NCBI GenBank assembly: GCA_013359125.1
Contig: JABWCR010000003.1
Location: forward strand, 141,550-205,549
Direction of reading: 5' to 3'
Source of the DNA: Armatimonadota bacterium
GTDB taxonomy: Bacteria > Armatimonadota > Fimbriimonadia > Fimbriimonadales > GBS-DC
Length of the DNA stretch: 64,000 nt
Numbering within the stretch: position 1 is the first letter of the stretch; each line of letters opens with the position of its first letter. Positions 43,497 to 52,120 of the stretch are shown here, in pieces. Below the pieces are notes generated by a model, which saw only the letters and a program-made list of their open reading frames with translations, was not told the origin of the DNA and ran no database searches. The translations under genes were made by a program, and so were the position numbers.

Positions 43497-45572
43497 GTGA
43501 AGGTCATTGTGCGTCCCTTGCCGCAGTCCTTGCGGGTCTCCATCAACGTACTGGTTGCGGCGGGCGCTCGCCACTCTCCAGCGGGAGCGGCGCACTTGGC
43601 CGAGCACCTGCTCTTGGCCGATGCCGAGTTGGACGCGCGGTTGGAGTCTTGGGGCGGCACGGTGGACGCGGAGACCGGTTACTCGTTTACCCGCTACTAT
43701 GCAACCGTTCGAAAGGAGCGCTGGCGGGATGCTCTGGAGGCGTTGTTGCGAGGGCTGAATCGGCTGGACGGAAGTCGGTTTGCTCGCGAAAGGGAGTTGA
43801 TTCTGCGGGACGAGGCAGCCACCTATTGGTCCGATCCGTTGCGCTCGGCCTTTGATGCGGCAGTCGGCGCCATACTAACCAATGGGGCCGTTACCAGCTT
43901 GGTGGGGACCAGGGACGAGCGCCTGTCCCTTGAAGATGTCGCTCGGTTTCATCGCCATGGCTACACGAAGGATCGGTTGTATGTCGCATTGGCAGGCGCG
44001 GTCGAGCCCCGAGAAGCAGAAGACATAGTTGCTCGAGCATCATGGCCGGCAACGGGAGAACTCAAGCAGGTTGAGGGCGAACCTCGGCCTAAAATAGAGA
44101 TCGACTCGACCGTTGTTCCATTCGAGGCGGCGATGACCGCGCTTCCTCTGGCAGAGACTCAATTTGTAGAACTGCTAATGCCGAAACTTATACAAATAGG
44201 CGGCTTGGGCGCTGAAACGCGGCTTATCGAAAGGCAACGATTCTTGGCAATCTTTGGCGAGCGCGTGCCGGAGGGCTTAGGCGCCGTTACCAAGATCATT
44301 GAGGACGCCAGAGCCGAGTTCCGGCCCAAAGAGTCGGCTGAACAAGAACGAACGATTTCAGCCGTAGCGCGAGAGGCTGTTTTCCAGTTAGCCTTCCCAG
44401 ACACCCAGCCTCTGCCTTTTGGTTGGGTCAAAGTCGTTGCCAGGCTTGCGAAACCGCCGGTAGTTTCCATCCAAAAACCAACCATCAAGTTCCCTCCAAT
44501 TACAACCCCAGCATTGAGGCAGCCCCAACCGCTCAAGATGCCCGAGCACACCGTAACGCATCTTGAGTCGGGCATGAAGTTGATTCGCTCCGATAGCCCT
44601 GGACCAGTGAAGATGACGCTTAAGCTTCAGACCCCAATGGACGAGCCGCACGATCCGCGTCTGCCCGATCTGATCGCTCGGTGCCTCTTCGCCGAGAGCC
44701 TGAACGAGACCTCGACCAGTTGGGCACGACGACTGGCTCGCACGGGCGCGCGATTCTGGGTATTGGCACAGCCCGACGGTTTGAGGCTAGAAGCCGTATC
44801 CGATCCAACCACCTGGCAGGAGGCGCTGGATGCCATGCTCGAGGCAGCCTTCCATGCCGATCTGCCGATGCCGCTGCTTCGCAAACAATGCGGAAATATC
44901 TGTAAACCGCCAACCGTAACCGATGCGATCCTGACCGCACAAATCGGCCGACTCCGCGATCGGCGTCCAACAACTGCGCAACTCTCAGTCGCGCGCTTTT
45001 ACTCAAAGTTCGCCGTACCGGCGCAGGCAACCCTCGCCCTAGTCGGTCGCACGGACGAGCGTCAAATCGTGCAGATCGTTCGCCGATACGATCCTCGGCC
45101 GATGACACAGGCGAACCCTGCGCCCATAGAGTTCGATCCGGCGCCGCCCCCCTTTTCCTTATTCGCATTACGATACGAGGGCGATATCGATCCCATAATG
45201 CCCTATCTTCTTGGCCATGGTCGTGGCTGCCGTCTTTACCGCGTCTTGCGCGGCGCCTGCCAGATAGGCTACGCGATCGGCGCCGCACTACAGGGTTCTG
45301 CGCTCACCGTCTGGGCGCAAACCGGCCGCACCGATACAGACCTGACCGACGCGTTGCGATCCATCGTCGATTCCCTAACATCCAATCCTCCCAACCAAGC
45401 AGAACTGGATCGAGCGTTTTCGCTTCAGCAAGGCGATCTCGCAAACGCGCTCGACCAGTCGCCCGGCCATGTTCTAATCGAATGGCCGCGGTGGCAGACG
45501 AAAGTAAACCGTCCAGAGGAGATTGTCGACGCGACAAAGAAACTCCGGCAGCCCGAGGCGATTCGGCTGTAG
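43497..45572 (+). CDS. M16-family zinc metallopeptidase, two-domain single chain
   Basis: The 691-residue protein carries the inverted zinc motif HXXEH as His33-Leu-Ala-Glu36-His37 in GAAHLAEHLLLADAELDARLESWGG, with Glu106 in ELILRDE as probable third ligand. The first half (to about residue 200) is the active M16 unit and the second half, from HVTHLESGMKLIRSD-like TVTHLESGMKLIRSD, looks like the inactive partner lobe. It lacks a clear signal peptide. The GTG start is set by TATAAT 6 bases upstream; the longer frame from a TTG would read through this box. Confidence 0.88.
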   Translation: MKVIVRPLPQSLRVSINVLVAAGARHSPAGAAHLAEHLLLADAELDARLESWGGTVDAETGYSFTRYYATVRKERWRDALEALLRGLNRLDGSRFARERELILRDEAATYWSDPLRSAFDAAVGAILTNGAVTSLVGTRDERLSLEDVARFHRHGYTKDRLYVALAGAVEPREAEDIVARASWPATGELKQVEGEPRPKIEIDSTVVPFEAAMTALPLAETQFVELLMPKLIQIGGLGAETRLIERQRFLAIFGERVPEGLGAVTKIIEDARAEFRPKESAEQERTISAVAREAVFQLAFPDTQPLPFGWVKVVARLAKPPVVSIQKPTIKFPPITTPALRQPQPLKMPEHTVTHLESGMKLIRSDSPGPVKMTLKLQTPMDEPHDPRLPDLIARCLFAESLNETSTSWARRLARTGARFWVLAQPDGLRLEAVSDPTTWQEALDAMLEAAFHADLPMPLLRKQCGNICKPPTVTDAILTAQIGRLRDRRPTTAQLSVARFYSKFAVPAQATLALVGRTDERQIVQIVRRYDPRPMTQANPAPIEFDPAPPPFSLFALRYEGDIDPIMPYLLGHGRGCRLYRVLRGACQIGYAIGAALQGSALTVWAQTGRTDTDLTDALRSIVDSLTSNPPNQAELDRAFSLQQGDLANALDQSPGHVLIEWPRWQTKVNRPEEIVDATKKLRQPEAIRL

Positions 45573-45575
45573 CGG

Positions 45576-45977
45576 CTACTTGGCTTCTTTCGTAACTTTT
45601 CCGCCCTCGGTGGGAGAGGCGTCCAGTTCGTTCTTGAAAGTCAGTTCGCCCAGTTTCTTCTCTGTGTAAAAGCGCGCCGTAACGACCACCCTGTCGCCCT
45701 CTTTGATCTCTAGCTTGCCGCGAGAATAGACGTGCACCTTGTCGTCCTTCTCGGTCAGGTCGAAGGTTGTGTAATCGTTGCCCGCTTTGGAGGTTCTCAA
45801 GCGGAGGTTCTTCACGATGCCCGACGCCTTAACAAGTTTCTTGTCGAACTTGGCCGGCTCGTCGGCAATCTCGGCGACGGTCGCAACGATCGGCTTGGGC
45901 GGCGCTTTGGCGCCGTCTTGGACAAACGCCACGCCAAATGCGATAAATAGGGCAAACGCGATGCTGAAAGCTCTCAT
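45576..45977 (-). CDS. Small secreted OB-fold-like protein
   Basis: The 133-residue protein has a signal peptide (FSIAFALFIAFGVAF) and a body of alternating strands: KKLVKASGIVKNLRLRTSKAGNDYTTFDLTEKDDKVHVYSRGKLEIKEGDRVVVTARFYTEKK. The pattern 'delayed strands with YTTFDLTD-like centre and EGDRVVV' suggests an OB-fold as in small periplasmic nucleic-acid- or ligand-binding proteins. Function is unknown. GGAGG lies 8 bases before the ATG. It is the last gene of the minus-strand run that begins at nuoH. Confidence 0.7.
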   Translation of the reverse strand: MRAFSIAFALFIAFGVAFVQDGAKAPPKPIVATVAEIADEPAKFDKKLVKASGIVKNLRLRTSKAGNDYTTFDLTEKDDKVHVYSRGKLEIKEGDRVVVTARFYTEKKLGELTFKNELDASPTEGGKVTKEAK

Positions 45978-46024
45978 GTTCTTGTCCTCCAGCTCAGAGT
46001 TCTAAACTATGGCGCGGTGTCCTG

Positions 46025-48655
46025 CTAGAACCTAAACGCCAGCTCCGCGTCCAACGTCCTCGCCCGATAGTTGTACCGCTGAAGCTCCGGATCGAAGTTT
46101 CGAAGCTCCCTCAACTTTCCGCTAAAGATCAGCGATATGTTCTCCGTGATCCGATACTCATAACCCAGATTCGCAAAGAAGTCGCGCGACCCCTGATAGC
46201 CTTGCGTGCGCGAGGTTCTCCAATCCATAAACACGTTCTGCCGAGGATTGATCGCATATTCTAATCTGCCGCCCAGCGATCCAAGCTTCTGCCGGATCTC
46301 GCCTCGCTCGCCCAGCCCGTCTACGATCACGCTCGCCGTGTCCACCTGCTGAACGTCAAAACTCAATGTCCATCGCTTCCAAGGTCCGATTTGCAGCGTC
46401 GCGAAGAACATGTCGTTTTCGGAACTACCGCTGCCCGACAAAAATCCAACGCTCTGCTTGGCCCATTGACCGGTAATCGATATCCAATCGAGCGGGCTGT
46501 AAGTGGCCGACGCGGCCGTGGTCTTTGCGCTGCTGTTGGATACAAACTCGCCGGCCGATTCCTGAGTAACATGCTGGAAATCTACCGAAAGCGCGGTGAA
46601 CGGCGTCCACCGCGCTCGAACCGATTGCCCCTTGCCGCTCACCGCATACGACGTCAGCCCGCCGCCAAACGGCGAACCGCCCGAAAACCCGTTGCCATTA
46701 TAACCATACCCCCAGCCATTATTGAAGCCGCCGCCAAACTGCGTCGGCAGGTTGATCGGGCGAAAACCCGAATCGTTGTCGCTGATCTCGTAGTCCAGCG
46801 TTAAAGAGCTCCAAGGCGAATAGTTGACGCTAAAGCGCGATTCGTTAGCCGTCGAGCGTTGCCCTGATTGGAGGATCGTGCTGTTGGCGGCCACCGCATT
46901 GAACGAGAGATTGCTCCAAGGCCGCCATGTTGCGTTGCCTCTCAACGAATCGATGTTGTAGGTCGTTGTGGACTGGTTGCCTCCCAATGCGCTTGTCGTC
47001 GTGGCGCGAGTGCGCCCAATGTCGGCGCCCACGCTCAGTCGGCCAAATTCGTGCGATACGCGGGCGTTGTCATTGATGTACTTGGAATCAGAGGTCGAGC
47101 TCTTGGTGCGGTTTTCGGTCCTGCTAAAGGTGAGCGCAGGAGACTTCGGCTTCGAATAGTTGAACGCCCAGTTTTGGATCGTGCTGTCTGCAGGCTGGAC
47201 GTTGATACCGCTTCCCGACCCAGACGTAAAGGCCGACACCCGCGATTGATTGCGCGACCATGTGAGCGATGAGAAGTCTGAGAATCGATAGGTGGCGTTG
47301 TGTTGGCTTCCGCGCTCGTTTCTCTGAAATCCGACGCTCTCGACGGCGATGTAGGTGGGCGGAATGTCGCGGTAGGCGGCAGAATAGTTGAGCCTGCCAA
47401 TGTTCAAGTTCGTCGTGGCCGTCTTCGCTGTGCCGCGGATCTTGCCGCCCAATTGGGTCGCCTCGCTATCGGCAATGTTCAGATTCACGCCGCCATACCG
47501 ACCGATCGGGATCGCAAAGTCGTATCCGACCACTCTTCGATCTCCTGCCAAGCCCGATCCTGGGTCGGGGCGAGGCGTATAGATCGCCTTTACAATCGAC
47601 GTGCCTGGGATAAATCGACGGAAGTAGAACCGATTGGGCAGCACGGAATCGAAGTAAAAATCGACCTCGATCGTCTGGGGCAGCCCGTCTACAGTGAGGA
47701 AAAACGGGTGCCCGGCGTCGATCAGCGGCGGAAACTCTAAGTCATAGGGCGCCGCCGGATTGCCAAAGCCAAAGAATTGGTCGGTGCGCGTGAGCAGCGA
47801 ACTGGAACCGCGAGATTTCTGTTGAATCGCCGTAACCGCAAAGTTGAAGCCCTTTCCAAAGGGCAAGGTCAGCTTCATGCCGTCGATCCTGCCCGCGTTC
47901 GCATTGAAAGCATAAGTCTCGTAGGTAACGACAATGGCCGCGGTCGCCGGGATGATCATGCCCTCGCGAAAGGTCAAGATGCCTGTAACATAGTCGATCC
48001 GGTAATCCTCGCCGCGTCGCTTTTCAAGGCCGTCCACCTGAATGCGCTCGCTGCCGTCCACAATCTGGCTCGCCTGAAGATAGTAAGGTCCCGAACTATT
48101 GTTGCCCGGAATGGTGATCGTGCGGGCGGCGGCTTTCGTGGTGGACGTTACAAACTGCAGGTTCGATCCGCCGCCAAACTTGGCGACCAGCGAAACGCCT
48201 TTCATGGTGCGCTGAAAGCCCGCCAAAGAGGACGTGCCCCCGAGCGATGCCGTAATGTCCCCCACCTCCGCGCCAAAACTCTTGGTTTGATAGGAGAGCG
48301 TAACCCTTTGATCGAACGGGTTGCCAAAGCGCGTGTTCGTCCATCGCCAATCAAAGGTCAGTACGTCAAACAGTTTCTGACCGCGAACCGAGAGATCGGT
48401 GAAGTCGGTCGTGCGTCTCGCCCCCTCGCCAAATCGGTTCTGATCGTTGAACGACTGTCGATCTCCGTCGATCTCGTGAAGATGGAATCCGACCGTTTTG
48501 CTGCCGCCAACCTGAATGCGATCCCACTGCTGGCTAAACCACTGCGATGTCCAAGGTTTGGCCGGCGCCTCGGGCTTCGGTTCGGCGCCCGGCTCCTGGG
48601 CGGCGCAGAACCAAGGCAAACAGAGGGCGGCTAAAAAGACAAGGCACAATCTCAT
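46025..48655 (-). CDS. Beta-rich outer-membrane-like protein, unknown
   Basis: The 876-residue protein has a signal peptide (LCLVFLAALCLPWFCAAQ), then a short Pro/Lys-rich linker and a long series of amphipathic strands rich in Thr, Ser, Asn and aromatic residues. It ends in YRARTLDAELAFRF, with a terminal Phe as expected for a barrel recognised by BamA. A recognisable inner motif is QIVDGSERIQVDGLEKRRGEDYRIDYVTGILTF, which occurs in large putative outer-membrane proteins. No plug, TonB box or SLH domain was seen. It is coupled to csaB by ATGA (48652-48655). Confidence 0.7.
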   Translation of the reverse strand: MRLCLVFLAALCLPWFCAAQEPGAEPKPEAPAKPWTSQWFSQQWDRIQVGGSKTVGFHLHEIDGDRQSFNDQNRFGEGARRTTDFTDLSVRGQKLFDVLTFDWRWTNTRFGNPFDQRVTLSYQTKSFGAEVGDITASLGGTSSLAGFQRTMKGVSLVAKFGGGSNLQFVTSTTKAAARTITIPGNNSSGPYYLQASQIVDGSERIQVDGLEKRRGEDYRIDYVTGILTFREGMIIPATAAIVVTYETYAFNANAGRIDGMKLTLPFGKGFNFAVTAIQQKSRGSSSLLTRTDQFFGFGNPAAPYDLEFPPLIDAGHPFFLTVDGLPQTIEVDFYFDSVLPNRFYFRRFIPGTSIVKAIYTPRPDPGSGLAGDRRVVGYDFAIPIGRYGGVNLNIADSEATQLGGKIRGTAKTATTNLNIGRLNYSAAYRDIPPTYIAVESVGFQRNERGSQHNATYRFSDFSSLTWSRNQSRVSAFTSGSGSGINVQPADSTIQNWAFNYSKPKSPALTFSRTENRTKSSTSDSKYINDNARVSHEFGRLSVGADIGRTRATTTSALGGNQSTTTYNIDSLRGNATWRPWSNLSFNAVAANSTILQSGQRSTANESRFSVNYSPWSSLTLDYEISDNDSGFRPINLPTQFGGGFNNGWGYGYNGNGFSGGSPFGGGLTSYAVSGKGQSVRARWTPFTALSVDFQHVTQESAGEFVSNSSAKTTAASATYSPLDWISITGQWAKQSVGFLSGSGSSENDMFFATLQIGPWKRWTLSFDVQQVDTASVIVDGLGERGEIRQKLGSLGGRLEYAINPRQNVFMDWRTSRTQGYQGSRDFFANLGYEYRITENISLIFSGKLRELRNFDPELQRYNYRARTLDAELAFRF

Positions 48656-49662
48656 ATTCCGACGAAACTCTTCGCTTTCTCCAGGGCGGCCAGCGCTCGC
48701 TGTTCGGCGCTGGCAGCGCTGACTATTAGACGCTCATTGAGCCTGGTTTGTTGCGCCCAATGCGCCTGCCACGCATCGATGAGACTGTCTGGGGCGAAGC
48801 CGTTCATGCTGAGCCTGCCCTCCAGTCCTAACATCGATTGGAGCGCCGAGACCTTTGGATCATAGGCGATCAGGAGCGGGGCAGTGCCGGCTTTCGCCGC
48901 AAAGATGCCCGCGTGCAGCCTCATCGCGACCACGGCCGACGCCTGCGCAAAGGCTCTTAGCAGCTCTTGCAAGGTTTCAAACGGCCCAAGGACGGCGCAA
49001 CCCGATTCTTGGGCTATCTGACGACAAAGAGGCAAGTCCTCGTTCGCTTGCATGGCTATCAGGCAGGGTTCCAGACCGTCGGCCTTCATTTTAACCGCCA
49101 GCTTTGTGAAAGCCGACGCCGGGTCTGTAGCGGGCCACGGTCGAGGCGATAGGATCGCGATGTTGGTCTTTTGCTCGCTTGGCATCTCTAAGGCAAACGT
49201 CGCGTCCGAACCTAAGATCGCTTCTTGCCGAACGCCGATCGATTTGAGCAAAGCCAATGACGCTTCGTCCCTCACCGAGAGGTGCCCAACGTCTCGCAAT
49301 GCCCAACGAACCATGGCTCGGCTGATTCTCCGTCTAAACGGACCTAAGCCCTGTAACACCAACCCGACCCGCTTCGTCTTCCTTTGTCCTGCGCGGATAA
49401 GCGAAACATAGTAGACCAGCGATCGCAAGCTGGTCGCGTCTTGTAGCAGGCTCCCCCCGCCCAATACTAGCGAGGTTGCTTTCTCAAGCGCTTGGCCAAA
49501 CTGAACTGAAGGGTATCGAGCAACGCTATGGGGATGCCTGGATCGCAAAGGGTCGGCAGTAGCGACGGTGCATCGATCCGATCCGAACGCCCTCACTACC
49601 GCCTCTAACGATGCCTCGTCGCCCCAATTGCCAAAGCCGTAGTAACCGCAGACCAGAACCAT
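48652..49662 (-). CDS. csaB: Polysaccharide pyruvyl transferase
   Basis: Adds ketal-linked pyruvate to a cell-wall or surface polysaccharide. The start ATG at 49662 overlaps nuoN's stop by one base (TGATG) and gives 336 residues; the longer frame adds Arg-rich shadow sequence. The protein opens with VLVCGYYGFGNWGDEASLEAVV and contains LVLGGGSLLQDATS, LSVRDEASLALLKSIGV, the AILSPRPWP strand and AMRLHAGIFAAKAGTAPLLIAYDPKV, the standard features of CsaB/WcaK-type transferases. In bacteria with SLH domains, pyruvylated glycans anchor the S-layer; no SLH protein is in this window. Its place after complex I genes is unusual. Confidence 0.93.
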   Translation of the reverse strand: MVLVCGYYGFGNWGDEASLEAVVRAFGSDRCTVATADPLRSRHPHSVARYPSVQFGQALEKATSLVLGGGSLLQDATSLRSLVYYVSLIRAGQRKTKRVGLVLQGLGPFRRRISRAMVRWALRDVGHLSVRDEASLALLKSIGVRQEAILGSDATFALEMPSEQKTNIAILSPRPWPATDPASAFTKLAVKMKADGLEPCLIAMQANEDLPLCRQIAQESGCAVLGPFETLQELLRAFAQASAVVAMRLHAGIFAAKAGTAPLLIAYDPKVSALQSMLGLEGRLSMNGFAPDSLIDAWQAHWAQQTRLNERLIVSAASAEQRALAALEKAKSFVGI

Positions 49663-51137
49663 CAGCGCATGGCGTACCAGTCCAGCGCCATCCGTTCGAC
49701 GGCGTGGCGGCTGGCATCGGCCAGATAGGGCGTGATGCCAAAAACGATCAAACCAACCGCGCAGATAAGAATGCATAGACCGAGGCCGGCAGGGATCGCC
49801 CAGGGCTTCGCGCCCTCTTCCGCAGGCGAATCGATGTAGATCGAGCGAATGAGATTAAGGTAGTAGCCCGCGCCGATCACGCTATTGATGACCAAGACCA
49901 CCGCCAACCAGATGTAGTTAGCCTGGACGGCGCCGATCAACAGATGCCACTTGCCAAAGAACCCTGCGCTGGGCGGTATGCCCGTTAAGGAAAAGAGCAT
50001 GACCAGCATCGCGGCAGCGGCAACTGGCTGACGATGCCATAGACCCTTCAAGCCGTCCAGCGAGGTGTCGTCGCCCGCTCGCGCCATCAGCGTCAGCACG
50101 GCAAAGGCGCCGATCGACATCAGCGAATAGGCGACCAGATAGTAGACAATCCCGGTCAGGCCCTCTACGTTGCCGCTGATCATGCCGACCATCAAGTACC
50201 CCGCGTGCGCAATGCTGGAGTAAGCCAACATCCGCTTCGCATCCCGCTGCACGATGGCCGCCAAATTGCCGAGCGTCATGGAAGCGATCGCGATAACGGT
50301 CAACGCCGGTTCCCAAATCTCCTTCATCGGATACATCTGGCCAAGTGTGCGAACGAGCACCGCGACAGCGGCAGCCTTCGAAACAGCCGACATATAGGCC
50401 GTTACAACGGTCGGCGCGCCTTGGTAAACGTCCGGCGTCCACATATGGAACGGCACAAGCGCCGTCTTGAACGCTAAGCCGACCAGCAACAGCGCCATCC
50501 CTGCGATCAGCAGGCTTCGGCCACCCTCGTTCTCCGTCCACGAGCTAGCGATGTTGGTCAGATCGGCCCCGCCCGTCGCGCCAAAGATCATCGCGATTCC
50601 ATAGAGGAAGAAGGCCGACGCGAACGCGCCCAACAGAAAATACTTGAGCGCCGCTTCCTCAGATCGCACCTCAGAACGCGCGAACCCGGTCAGAACGTAG
50701 AGCGCGATAGAGAGAATCTCCAGACCCAAGAAGATGATGATCAGGTCGGTCGATGAGACCATTACCATCGCTCCGGCCGTTGCAAAGAGCATCATGGGAT
50801 AAAACTCGCCCAGATGGATGTTCTTCGCGGTCAAATAATCGTCGGCAAAGAGAAAGGCCAAGATCGTCGCGCCGATAAGGATCAAGTTCAGCATCGCCGA
50901 AAATTGATCGGTTACCATCATTCCGCCAAACGAACGGATGCTGACGTCCCAGATCGTAACTTGGCTCAAGCCGGCCGCCAACAGACCGAAAATGCCCAGC
51001 CCCGCCAGCCACTGATTGCGCGACTTGGGCATGAACAGCTCGGCGATCAGTAGCACGAGCGCCGTGCCCAGCACAATAATGAGCGGCCTGAGCGAGATCA
51101 AGTCGATATCGGGTAGAGGGAAGGTAACCTCAGGCAT
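49662..51137 (-). CDS. nuoN: NADH-quinone oxidoreductase subunit N
   Basis: Antiporter-like proton-pumping subunit of complex I. The ATG at 51137 overlaps the upstream stop by one base (TGATG), giving 491 residues with about 14 helices. Family stretches include FPMMLFATAGAMVMVSSTDLIIIFLGLEILSIALYVLTGF, LKYFLLGAFASAFFLYGIAMIFG, VPFHMWTPDVYQGAPTVVTAYMSAVSKAAAVAVLVR and LLAYSSIAHAGYLMVG, the last two containing the conserved Lys residues. It is separated from nuoM by a URO-D family gene. Confidence 0.96.
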   Translation of the reverse strand: MPEVTFPLPDIDLISLRPLIIVLGTALVLLIAELFMPKSRNQWLAGLGIFGLLAAGLSQVTIWDVSIRSFGGMMVTDQFSAMLNLILIGATILAFLFADDYLTAKNIHLGEFYPMMLFATAGAMVMVSSTDLIIIFLGLEILSIALYVLTGFARSEVRSEEAALKYFLLGAFASAFFLYGIAMIFGATGGADLTNIASSWTENEGGRSLLIAGMALLLVGLAFKTALVPFHMWTPDVYQGAPTVVTAYMSAVSKAAAVAVLVRTLGQMYPMKEIWEPALTVIAIASMTLGNLAAIVQRDAKRMLAYSSIAHAGYLMVGMISGNVEGLTGIVYYLVAYSLMSIGAFAVLTLMARAGDDTSLDGLKGLWHRQPVAAAAMLVMLFSLTGIPPSAGFFGKWHLLIGAVQANYIWLAVVLVINSVIGAGYYLNLIRSIYIDSPAEEGAKPWAIPAGLGLCILICAVGLIVFGITPYLADASRHAVERMALDWYAMR

Positions 51138-52120
51138 CAGTTCTCCTCCGACAACAGTTCCGACGCGATCTCGCCGATCGCTCGCAAGCAGTCTTCGGGC
51201 GCGTCGGTCGCCACGGCGCAACCTGGCGCCAGCACAAATCCATAGGGCGTTTCTTGATGGAGAGCGTCGGCAGCCTCGGTCGCAATCTCCCTTCGGCCAT
51301 ATTCGGGCAAGCGCATCTCGTTGATCCCGCCCATCACACACCGCTTGAACATCGCGCTGCCTTGGGAAAGCGAGAGATTCGAAGCCCGATCGCTCCAGCA
51401 GTAGATGGCCGCTGGCATATCGGCCACAAGCTCGCCGTACAACTCGCCATAGCCATGAAGATGCAGCACGTTGAACGGCGCCGAACTCGCGCTCTCGAGC
51501 AACCGGCGATCGCGCTCTTGAAAGTATCGCTTGTACGTGTCAGGATCGCCCGTATCCTCGCTGGCGCCGTTCACCGCAAAGTAAATCCCGTCCGTGATTT
51601 TGATCGCCTCGCGAGCATACGCCTCTAAGTTGTCGTAAATGACGGAAATTCCCTCCGCGACAGCCTCCGGATGATCGCGCAAATGCTCCGAAAGCCGCTT
51701 GCCGCAAAGCTTATTCGCGTAGTACTGAGCATTGAACACGGTCTCGATCATGGGCACATCGTTCGGCAGTCCGGCCCGAATCTGGCGAAGGACCTCCAAA
51801 TGCGCGCCGAAGTTGCCCTGGGTTGGGCCCAGTCGCCTCAATTGTCGCCAATCCTCTGCCGATGCGATGCCGGAAGATTCATAAGGCGCGTCGTGCATCA
51901 CCTTCAGCAAATCTGGCCGATATCGATGCCAAAACTCCAAGGTCGCTTTAGGCATCTGTTCGACATATATGGCCAAGTCGTCCGGCCTTTCCTCGCAATA
52001 CTCTTCTCGCAAAGCGGGTGGAAACCAATCCAAAGGCCGAAAGTGGTACCAGAAGCCGAATGCGGGTCGATCGGCCTTGCGACCTTGGACGGCGGCTTCC
52101 AATCGCGCTCGACTCGTCAT
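51137..52120 (-). CDS. Uroporphyrinogen decarboxylase (URO-D) superfamily protein inside the nuo operon
   Basis: The 327-residue protein has the URO-D superfamily layout: RARLEAAVQGRKADRPAFGFWYHF at the start, DLLKVMHD, a central ETVFNAQYYANKL, VIYDNLEAYAREAIKITDGIYFAVNGASED, HLHGYGELYGELVADMPAAIYCWSDRASNLSLSQGSAMFKRCVMGG and GFVLAPGCAVATDAPEDCLRAIGE. It lacks the N-terminal motif of true HemE, so a heme role is unlikely; relatives include methyltransferases such as MtaA and many uncharacterised members. It overlaps nuoM by four bases and nuoN by one, so it is translated within the complex I mRNA. Function is unknown. Confidence 0.85.
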   Translation of the reverse strand: MTSRARLEAAVQGRKADRPAFGFWYHFRPLDWFPPALREEYCEERPDDLAIYVEQMPKATLEFWHRYRPDLLKVMHDAPYESSGIASAEDWRQLRRLGPTQGNFGAHLEVLRQIRAGLPNDVPMIETVFNAQYYANKLCGKRLSEHLRDHPEAVAEGISVIYDNLEAYAREAIKITDGIYFAVNGASEDTGDPDTYKRYFQERDRRLLESASSAPFNVLHLHGYGELYGELVADMPAAIYCWSDRASNLSLSQGSAMFKRCVMGGINEMRLPEYGRREIATEAADALHQETPYGFVLAPGCAVATDAPEDCLRAIGEIASELLSEEN

